A stretch of 5,769 nt of DNA. It comes from Candidatus Heimdallarchaeota archaeon. GTDB taxonomy: Archaea > Asgardarchaeota > Heimdallarchaeia > JABLTI01. The notes beneath the pieces are model-generated. The model was not told where the DNA came from, did no database searches, and saw only the letters and a list, made by a program, of their open reading frames with translations. The stretch's first letter is position 1, and each line of letters opens with the position of its first letter. Positions 1-5,006 of the stretch are shown one piece after another. The translations under genes and the position numbers were made by a program. The stretch is taken from NCBI GenBank assembly GCA_030602675.1, contig JAUVZH010000203.1:1-5769 (forward strand). Direction: 5' to 3'.

Positions 1-189
1 CCAGATATAATTAGGTATAACTATGATTTAACAAAAGCAAAAACCTACATGGAAATTGCTGGTTATGATATCCCAGATTTTACCATTCCAGCTGGTACTA
101 ATATCTATTCATTAACAGTTATTTTTACATTAGTTATTGTAATTTTCTTTTTCAAGAGAAAATCTAAATTCACTAAGAAGATAAATTAA
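1..189 (+). CDS. C-terminal end of a family-5 solute-binding protein (5' end outside window)
   Basis: Frame 1 is open from the first base to TAA at 187-189 and gives 62 residues. It closely matches the C-terminus of the complete gene downstream: both contain PDII, a Y-Y-L-KAKT run and MEIAGYDIP, followed by YSLT and a membrane helix; about two thirds of the first 44 residues are identical. The YD(L)xKAKxxMExAGY stretch is the helix that, in DppA/OppA-type binding proteins, lies in the middle of the chain; here the protein stops soon after it. A hydrophobic segment (about residues 39-51 of the fragment, rich in V, I and F) is followed by KRKSKFTKK, a basic stop-transfer tail, so the protein is probably held on the outer face of the membrane by its C-terminus. 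It is a tandem paralogue of the next gene. Its substrate cannot be told from this piece. Confidence 0.85.
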   Translation, partial: PDIIRYNYDLTKAKTYMEIAGYDIPDFTIPAGTNIYSLTVIFTLVIVIFFFKRKSKFTKKIN

Positions 190-190
190 C

Positions 191-222
191 GGTGTGAAAA
201 TTATTAATCACACCATTTTTTT
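191..222 (+). terminator. Hairpin terminator of the upstream solute-binding gene
   Basis: The 7-bp perfect inverted repeat GGTGTGA (191-197) / TCACACC (208-214) has a 10-base AT-rich loop. One A and then seven T (216-222) follow. It starts two bases after the TAA stop at 187-189 and separates this gene from the promoter of the next. Confidence 0.75.
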
Positions 223-254
223 ATTCTTAATGATATCAAGACCTAATTTCTTCC

Positions 255-270
255 TAAAAAACTATTTATT
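255..270 (+). promoter_or_regulatory. Putative TATA-box promoter of the complete solute-binding gene
   Basis: TAAAAAACTAT (255-265) runs into the TATA-like CTATTTATT (262-270). The same 11-mer TAAAAAACTAT recurs at 4918-4928 before the third paralogue, where it runs into a better TATA box, which supports it being a promoter element. Using archaeal spacing (start about 26 bases after the TATA centre), transcription would begin near 292, leaving a leader of only about ten bases before TTG 303 or none before GTG 294. Position inferred, not measured. Confidence 0.5.
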
Positions 271-302
271 CCTAATTTGATAGTAATTATTGTGTGATTA
301 CA

Positions 303-2171
303 TTGAGAAGAAATAAGAGAAGGGTTTCTCTCTGTTTATGTATTACAATAATTATAACATCTGCAATAGTTCTAATTGAACCAATTAAGACGAATTCTAT
401 TTCACCATTCTTTACTTTAGATGCTTTAGTTCACGGAGGAGGAGTTAAGACTGATTATTTCAATCTGCTACAGCAACAGTTAGATCGAATAGGAATTAAT
501 CTAAATATTAGATATGTTGATTGGTCAACATTTGTTTATGAATTGATCATATACCGAGACTTCGACATTTGTTATGTCGGACTTCAAGGTGGTGATGCTG
601 ATCCTGATTTTACAGGTGTTTACGATGAAAATGGTTCATTGAATCTCTTTGGATATGATACTTCAATGGACTGGGATGATGAACTAGGGACTGGAAAGAA
701 TGAGTGGTATATGAAAGAAGGAAGAAACATTATGCCACCAAATTCCGAAGAAAGAATTCAACATTACTATGATTGGCAAAACCATTTAATGGATAATATT
801 CTACCAATTCTCCCCACTTTTACTCCATATTCATTTGAAGCTATTTGGTCTCAACTTAAGGGGTATAATTATTCTGATGGTATTCTTCAATCTTGGGGGA
901 AAATGTCATGGGAAACACAACATCCAGGACAAAAAAGCACCAGTGAAATTGTTATTATAGATGCTGAATGGACTGATTTTAACCCAGTCTATCAAGATGA
1001 TTCTTCATCAATTTTTATCACCAGTGCAACAACAGATCCACTAATTTGGTATGATTCAGATCTTTCTGTTTGGCCTCATTTGGCAAAAAGCTTTACTCAT
1101 ATAAATGACACTCATGTACGTATAGAGATAAGAGAAGGTATAAAATGGGCAGATATACCTAGTTGGGGTTTTACTGATGAATTTTTAGATGCAAGAGATG
1201 TATACTTTACTCTCTTCTGTTGGAATAATTTTATTTCTTCAGATAAAGGAGTATATGAATGGTTAGAGGATATGGTCATCATAGATGATTATACTCTTGA
1301 TATCTACATTGATGGTGATTCAAGTACACCAGAAAATGAACCAGATGTACAATACCTACCAAGATTAGCTATTAGAATACTTCCAGAGCATTTTCTTAAT
1401 CAAACACAAAATTATGATGGAACAACACCTGATGTTACACATCCATCCTGGAACAATTATTCTTATCATGGATATGGAACTGGTTTATTTGAACTTACTA
1501 GCTATATGGGAGGAGTTGAAACTATCTTAACTGTAAGACCTGATTGTTGGAGATTAAACACCTCATTAACAAGTGATCCTACACTTGATTGGGAACAGCG
1601 TTTTGGTGATTTTTCAGGAGGATTATCACAATTACGAATTAGATATATCCCTGATGAACAAACATCATTGTTGGAATTTGAAGCTGGTAAAGTAGATATC
1701 AAAAAAATACTTAGGATTGAAGAAAGAAGAGAGGAATATGATATAGGTTTTGACATTCAAAAATCTATTACACAAAGATTTAGTTTTGTAGCATTCAATA
1801 TACGACAAGAGAGGGGAATTTTAGGAAATCGTGAACCAGCTCCCGGAAATCAGCTTTTAACAATTGGACTAGCAATAAGAAAAGCGATTTGCCATGCAAT
1901 TAATCGCGAAGAAATAAATCAAATCATTCATAATGGAGAGTATCATATCTTTAATACTCCAATTCATCCAGCATTGGGTATCTGGTGTAATCCTGATATC
2001 ATTGTTTATGACTATAATTTGATAAAAGCTAAAACGTTTATGGAAATTGCAGGCTACGACATACCAGGCTTTACAACATTAGCAAGTAATAATCTCTATT
2101 CCTTAACAATAATTTTTGCAGCTGCAGTGTTAGTTTTAATTAATAGAAAGAAACTAAAAAAGCATAACTGA
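303..2171 (+). CDS. Circularly permuted family-5 (DppA/OppA-type) solute-binding protein with C-terminal membrane anchor
   Basis: This is probably the extracytoplasmic binding component of an oligopeptide-type ABC importer; the real ligand is unknown. Start chosen: TTG 303, because ATTACATTG is shared with the third paralogue, where TTG is the only plausible start; GTG 294 (three residues longer) is the alternative. GTGAT at 294-298 could act as a ribosome site. Numbering from TTG: basic residues then a hydrophobic signal segment (8-25). Residues 38-203 resemble the usual C-terminal half of the family (QQQLDRIGI, FDICYVGLQGGDADP, WQNHLMDNILPILPTF, LKGYN). From 215 the usual N-terminal half follows (FNPVYQDDSSS 226-236, PHLAKSF 258-264, IREGIKWAD 276-284, DARDVYFT 296-303, RPDCW 412-416, EAGKVDI 460-466, RKAICHAINREEI 526-538, KAKTFMEIAGYD to 586). 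A membrane helix (598-613) and a lysine-rich tail end it. The order is thus permuted. No permease or ATPase gene is adjacent. Confidence 0.88.
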   Translation: MRRNKRRVSLCLCITIIITSAIVLIEPIKTNSISPFFTLDALVHGGGVKTDYFNLLQQQLDRIGINLNIRYVDWSTFVYELIIYRDFDICYVGLQGGDADPDFTGVYDENGSLNLFGYDTSMDWDDELGTGKNEWYMKEGRNIMPPNSEERIQHYYDWQNHLMDNILPILPTFTPYSFEAIWSQLKGYNYSDGILQSWGKMSWETQHPGQKSTSEIVIIDAEWTDFNPVYQDDSSSIFITSATTDPLIWYDSDLSVWPHLAKSFTHINDTHVRIEIREGIKWADIPSWGFTDEFLDARDVYFTLFCWNNFISSDKGVYEWLEDMVIIDDYTLDIYIDGDSSTPENEPDVQYLPRLAIRILPEHFLNQTQNYDGTTPDVTHPSWNNYSYHGYGTGLFELTSYMGGVETILTVRPDCWRLNTSLTSDPTLDWEQRFGDFSGGLSQLRIRYIPDEQTSLLEFEAGKVDIKKILRIEERREEYDIGFDIQKSITQRFSFVAFNIRQERGILGNREPAPGNQLLTIGLAIRKAICHAINREEINQIIHNGEYHIFNTPIHPALGIWCNPDIIVYDYNLIKAKTFMEIAGYDIPGFTTLASNNLYSLTIIFAAAVLVLINRKKLKKHN

Positions 2172-2179
2172 AAGTATAT

Positions 2180-2214
2180 AAAAAAATGTGAAGGTGAATT
2201 GCTCCATTCACCTT
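2180..2214 (-). terminator. Shared terminator between convergent solute-binding and aminopeptidase genes
   Basis: The 9-bp perfect inverted repeat AAGGTGAAT (2191-2199) / ATTCACCTT (2206-2214) has a 6-base loop. On the minus strand it begins one base after the aminopeptidase stop (2216-2218), and seven T follow (A-run 2180-2186 on the plus strand), a typical intrinsic or T-run terminator. On the plus strand it lies 19 bases after the TGA at 2169-2171 but is followed only by ACTATTTCC, so it may serve both directions but looks built for the minus strand. Confidence 0.7.
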
Positions 2215-2215
2215 A

Positions 2216-3706
2216 CTATTTCCAATTTCTAATAATATCTATTATTAAACGTACAGCAGCTCCTTTGCTACCCTTGGGATTGTATCCCTTATCGCTATCT
2301 TGCTCAGAGACACCAGCAATATCCATATGAATCCAAGGAACTTCTTCAACAAACTTGCTGAGAAATCTAGCTGCTGTAATTGCTCCACCAGGTCTTCCGC
2401 CAGTGTGCTTGAAATCAGCAACATCACTCTTAAGTTGTTGATCGTAAACCTCCCATAAAGGCATACGCCAAATTCTTTCTCCTGAGGTTTTTGATGCTTC
2501 CTCAAGTTTATCAGCTAAATCATCATCATTTGCAAAATAACCTATTGCATGACTACCTAAAGCAATCATCATAGAACCTGTTAATGTTGCAAAATCAAAC
2601 ATAACTTTTGGTTTATAGGTACGAGCTGCATAAGTTAACGCATCATTAATGACCATACGACCTTCTGCATCTGTACTTATGACTTCAATAGTTTGACCTG
2701 AATAGCTTTTAATTACATCCCCTGGATGATAGGCTTTACCTGAGGGCATGTTGTCTGTTGCAGGAACTAATCCAATAACACGCAAATTGGGTTTTAATTT
2801 AGCAATTGCTTCCATGGCAGCAATTACAACTGCACCACCAGACATATCAGCTTTCATTTTAAGCATATCTTGACTAGGTTTTATGCTTATACCTCCGGTG
2901 TCGAAAGTAATTGCTTTACCAATCAAGGCAATAGTATCAACATCTGTTTTATCTTTACCATAATCCATGATAATGAATTTAGGTGGTTCTTCAGTTCCTT
3001 GTGCAACAGCTATAAAACTATGTAAGCCAATTTCCTCTGATTTCTTACGATCGAAAATAGTAGTCTCAATACCATGCTCTTTGGCTAAGCGTTCAGCTTC
3101 TTCTGCAAGTTTTGTAGGAGTAATTTCATTTGCTGGGCCCCAAGCTAATTCCCGACTAAAGTTAACAGCATTAGCTATTATCTTGCCTGCTTTAGCAGCA
3201 CTTTTGAGTTTCTTCTCATCAACATCATTACTAACTAAAGTTAGTTCTTTTAGATGTTTGAATTTATCAAGCTTTATTGTCTTGTATTTCAAGTTTTGAA
3301 AGCTGCCCATAATAAGTCCTTGAACAATAGCTTCTGTAACAGCCACCAATTCAAGTTCATTTCTTAAAAAGTGATTTAGGCTGATTGAGACTTTTTTAAC
3401 CCCAAGATCTCTTGCTTTTCTTGAAGCATCACCAAAAGCCTTTCGTATGCTTTCAGCAGTTAAATCCTCTTCTTTACCTAAACCCATTAATAGAAGTCGT
3501 TTTGCAGGAAGCTTTCCATGAGTATAAGCAAAGACTAGTTCTCCTGATTCTCCTTTGAAATCCTCAAGGTCTATAATATCTTTAACAATTTCACTAAGAG
3601 AATCTTTGACAATTAAGGAATCATCCTTAGCATTTTTGATACTACCAATAATCAACAATGGTGTATCAACCTTATCCAGATCAGATATTAATGTAGAAAC
3701 TTTCAT
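2216..3706 (-). CDS. pepA: Leucyl aminopeptidase, peptidase family M17
   Basis: A cytoplasmic di-metal aminopeptidase that removes N-terminal residues from peptides; family members act as hexamers. At 496 residues it is of normal family length. The N-terminal macrodomain-like region covers about 1-160 and the catalytic domain about 165-490. All catalytic positions known for E. coli PepA are present with a constant offset of six: K264, D269, K276, D287, D346, E348 and R350. They lie in GKAITFDTGG (263-272), SIKP (274-277), KADMSGGA (285-292) and the family signature STDAEGRM (344-351). PANEITP at 191-197 is also typical. One oddity is A265, where GKG is usual. There is no signal peptide. ATG 3706 has no clear Shine-Dalgarno sequence; a TATA-like element lies about 50 bases upstream. 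It converges on the solute-binding gene and shares its terminator. Peptide capture outside and trimming inside would fit together, but that is inference from proximity only. The symbol follows the bacterial name. Confidence 0.96.
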   Translation of the reverse strand: MKVSTLISDLDKVDTPLLIIGSIKNAKDDSLIVKDSLSEIVKDIIDLEDFKGESGELVFAYTHGKLPAKRLLLMGLGKEEDLTAESIRKAFGDASRKARDLGVKKVSISLNHFLRNELELVAVTEAIVQGLIMGSFQNLKYKTIKLDKFKHLKELTLVSNDVDEKKLKSAAKAGKIIANAVNFSRELAWGPANEITPTKLAEEAERLAKEHGIETTIFDRKKSEEIGLHSFIAVAQGTEEPPKFIIMDYGKDKTDVDTIALIGKAITFDTGGISIKPSQDMLKMKADMSGGAVVIAAMEAIAKLKPNLRVIGLVPATDNMPSGKAYHPGDVIKSYSGQTIEVISTDAEGRMVINDALTYAARTYKPKVMFDFATLTGSMMIALGSHAIGYFANDDDLADKLEEASKTSGERIWRMPLWEVYDQQLKSDVADFKHTGGRPGGAITAARFLSKFVEEVPWIHMDIAGVSEQDSDKGYNPKGSKGAAVRLIIDIIRNWK

Positions 3707-3755
3707 TTCAAATCCATCGATTACTTTTCTGCGATATTTGAAAAAGTTATCATTA

Positions 3756-3765
3756 CTTATATTTT
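3756..3765 (-). promoter_or_regulatory. Putative TATA box of the aminopeptidase gene
   Basis: Read on the minus strand, AAAATATAAG lies about 50 bases before the aminopeptidase ATG at 3706. With the usual archaeal distance transcription would begin near 3735, giving a leader of about 28 bases. It stands downstream of the T-run that ends the preceding minus-strand gene (3787-3793), so the gene is probably transcribed by itself. Confidence 0.45.
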
Positions 3766-3786
3766 GTTATCAAAAATGAATTACTG

Positions 3787-3812
3787 AAAAAAAGATAGGA
3801 GGTAAACTCCTA
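3787..3812 (-). terminator. Hairpin terminator of the 112-residue hypothetical gene
   Basis: On the minus strand TAGGAG (3812-3807) pairs with CTCCTA (3801-3796) across a 5-base loop. After two bases (TC) come seven T (plus-strand A-run 3787-3793). It starts 12 bases beyond the TAA stop at 3825-3827. Confidence 0.72.
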
Positions 3813-3824
3813 ATACGAGACCTT

Positions 3825-4163
3825 TTACATCATTTGTTCCATAAAAGCAATGCCTTCTGGACTGAATTCCAAATCTAAACTAACTTCTTTGGAATCATCA
3901 ACAATTAGAGTTTCAAAAGGTTGTGTCCACCAGTTAGCAACATCTATTACATTTTTTGGTTGAACGAAATTAAAAAGCAATTCAACAGCTTGAGCAGCAA
4001 TACTTTCATCTTGTCCTTTGAGAATGTCAGTGAAAATATATTTGGAAACAACCTGTTTGATAGATTTGTCTTTGTAGTCATCTGATTTTAAGTCAACAGA
4101 TTTCTTAGGAGAATTCCCACCAACAGAAAGGTCTGGTGTGTTAAGTAACAATTTGATTTTCAT
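3825..4163 (-). CDS. Hypothetical protein, 112 residues, family not recognised
   Basis: I do not recognise this protein. The start was set at ATG 4163 (protein begins MKIKLLLNTPDLSVGG), because GGGGT stands five bases upstream as a modest ribosome site; an in-frame TTG at 4175 would add four residues. The product has no signal peptide, membrane segment or cysteine. It begins with a short beta-like stretch (KIKLLLN), followed by a charged lysine/aspartate-rich segment (about 17-38), a probable helix ending in KGQDESIAAQAVELLFNF (49-66), then VANWWTQPFETLIVDD with a tryptophan pair, and a final acidic strand (EVSLDLEFSPEG) before EQMM. This looks like a small soluble alpha/beta protein. Its own terminator follows, and the nitroreductase terminator precedes it, so it is probably a single-gene transcript. 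Sequence composition is like that of its neighbours. Its reality as a gene is supported by the ribosome site, terminator and non-repetitive sequence. Confidence 0.75.
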   Translation of the reverse strand: MKIKLLLNTPDLSVGGNSPKKSVDLKSDDYKDKSIKQVVSKYIFTDILKGQDESIAAQAVELLFNFVQPKNVIDVANWWTQPFETLIVDDSKEVSLDLEFSPEGIAFMEQMM

Positions 4164-4224
4164 ATTAAACCCCAAAAATTAAGTTGTTAAGCTTGAACCA
4201 CTAGAAAATAATATCTAAAATCAT

Positions 4225-4233
4225 TTAATAAAT
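4225..4233 (-). promoter_or_regulatory. Possible TATA box of the hypothetical gene
   Basis: On the minus strand TTATTAAAT lies about 65 bases upstream of ATG 4163 and just beyond the nitroreductase terminator. Usual archaeal spacing puts the transcript start near 4203, leaving a leader of about 40 bases. The region is AT-rich throughout, so chance matches are likely. Confidence 0.3.
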
Positions 4234-4246
4234 CGTTGGTGAAGGC

Positions 4247-4272
4247 AAAAAAAAGGAAGGTGATAAATCACC
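4247..4272 (-). terminator. Hairpin terminator overlapping the nitroreductase stop codon
   Basis: GGTGAT (4259-4264) and ATCACC (4267-4272) form an inverted repeat, realistically a 5-bp stem with a TAAA loop. On the minus strand TTCC and then eight T (plus-strand A-run 4247-4254) follow. The stem includes the TGA stop at 4268-4270, so the last codon and stop of the nitroreductase are part of the terminator. Confidence 0.65.
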
Positions 4273-4777
4273 ATTTGTTGTGACGAATTTTATCTTTATT
4301 GTACCGATCAGTTGGTTCTTTCTTCTCAGCGGGATAACCAATTGCATTCAAAGAGAGAGGAAAAATATCTGCTGGAAGTCCTAATAGTTCTTGAATTCCG
4401 GTAACCCTTTCCTGTCTAGGATACATTCCTAGCCAAACTGCACCAAGACCCCTAGCATGTGCTGCTAAAAGGAGATTTTGTGTAGCAGCAGAACAATCTT
4501 GCACCCAATAATCGCAATATTTTTCAGTTTTCACTTGAGCGCAAACCAAAATTGCTAATGGAGCTTCCTTCAACATTTTTGAATAAGGATGAAATTCAGG
4601 AACCTTATCTAAAATCTTACGATCATCAATAACAACAAAATGCCACGGTTGATTATTTCCAGCTGAAGGTGCTTGCATAGCTGCTCGCAATAAATCATCA
4701 ATAATCTCTTTTGGTACTGGTTTATCAACAAACTTACGAATACTTCTCCTTGTTAGAATTCCTTCCATTAATTCCAT
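4268..4777 (-). CDS. Nitroreductase-family FMN oxidoreductase
   Basis: A small flavoprotein that uses NAD(P)H to reduce nitro compounds, quinones or other acceptors; family members are homodimers with FMN bound at the interface. The physiological substrate is unknown. The 169-residue length fits the compact single-domain group. Visible motifs are TRRSIRKF (9-16, FMN phosphate and ribityl contacts), APSAGNNQPWHFVV (36-49, FMN-ring side), QDCSAATQNLLLAAHARGLG (93-112, dimer/core helix), AVWLG (113-117) and AIGYP (145-149); the final stretch RYNKDKIRHNKW is also typical. Cysteines are at 79, 88 and 95, without a cluster motif, so no iron-sulfur domain is present. ATG 4777 is well supported: GAGGT (4788-4784 on the minus strand) lies six bases upstream. 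ATG 4768 is a weaker alternative. The gene diverges from the third solute-binding gene and appears to be transcribed alone. Confidence 0.95.
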   Translation of the reverse strand: MELMEGILTRRSIRKFVDKPVPKEIIDDLLRAAMQAPSAGNNQPWHFVVIDDRKILDKVPEFHPYSKMLKEAPLAILVCAQVKTEKYCDYWVQDCSAATQNLLLAAHARGLGAVWLGMYPRQERVTGIQELLGLPADIFPLSLNAIGYPAEKKEPTDRYNKDKIRHNKW

Positions 4778-4783
4778 TTTCTT

Positions 4784-4788
4784 ACCTC
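4784..4788 (-). promoter_or_regulatory. Ribosome binding site deciding the nitroreductase start
   Basis: GAGGT on the minus strand, six bases before ATG 4777, matches the core of the archaeal Shine-Dalgarno consensus GGAGGTGAT and favours this ATG over the one at 4768. Confidence 0.7.
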
Positions 4789-4830
4789 AAGTATTATTTG
4801 TTTTATCTATTCATAAAAATTACTCAGTTC

Positions 4831-4840
4831 ATATTTTAAC
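4831..4840 (-). promoter_or_regulatory. Putative TATA box of the nitroreductase gene
   Basis: GTTAAAATAT on the minus strand lies about 55 bases before ATG 4777; the expected transcript start would be near 4810, with a leader of about 32 bases carrying the GAGGT ribosome site. It is one of several AT-rich candidates here. Confidence 0.4.
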
Positions 4841-4917
4841 AATAGTCTGATTCTTAATTATTCCTTCTTAGTTATTTTCTTAAGGTTCTAACATTCAAAA
4901 CCACATTTTGTAAAAGA

Positions 4918-4946
4918 TAAAAAACTATATAAACCAAAAAGGTTTA
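4918..4946 (+). promoter_or_regulatory. Promoter of the third solute-binding gene with an adjoining operator-like inverted repeat
   Basis: TAAAAAACTAT (4918-4928), also present before the complete paralogue at 255-265, leads into a strong TATA box TATATAAA (4926-4933). Directly overlapping its 3' end is the perfect inverted repeat TAAACC (4930-4935) / GGTTTA (4941-4946) with a spacer of five A. Transcription would start near 4955, leaving about 50 bases of leader. A dyad in this position could bind a dimeric repressor that blocks TBP/TFB; it is not followed by a T-run, so it is not a terminator. Confidence 0.55.
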
Positions 4947-5006
4947 CATAGTCTTTGAAGCAAGGGAAGTCAATTAAAGTAAAAAAAAGGTGGATGGAAA
5001 ATTACA

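Noticed and set aside
1502..1756. Minus-strand open frame of 84 codons inside the complete solute-binding gene
   Set aside because: It lies wholly within a well-supported coding region on the other strand, has no ribosome site and gives a low-complexity Ser/Ile-rich product.
2245..2505. Minus-strand open frame of 86 codons inside the aminopeptidase gene
   Set aside because: Different frame of the same strand as a gene with complete family motifs; product looks like a frame shadow.
2967..3299. Plus-strand open frame of 110 codons opposite the aminopeptidase gene
   Set aside because: Antisense to a complete enzyme gene; the Ser/Leu/Ala-rich product is typical of a reverse-strand shadow.
3703..3717. 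Four-codon minus-strand frame (ATG GAT TTG AAA TGA) overlapping the aminopeptidase ATG
   Set aside because: It could couple translation, but so short a frame is expected by chance in AT-rich leader sequence and no ribosome site precedes it.
3555..3779. Plus-strand open frame of 74 codons over the aminopeptidase 5' end
   Set aside because: Mostly antisense to coding sequence and extending into its promoter; no ribosome site or recognisable motif.
4980..4988. Possible longer N-terminus of the third solute-binding gene before TTG 5007
   Set aside because: The in-frame TAA at 4980-4982 closes the frame, and only AAA, GGT, GGA, TGG, ATT and ACA codons follow before the TTG, none a likely start.
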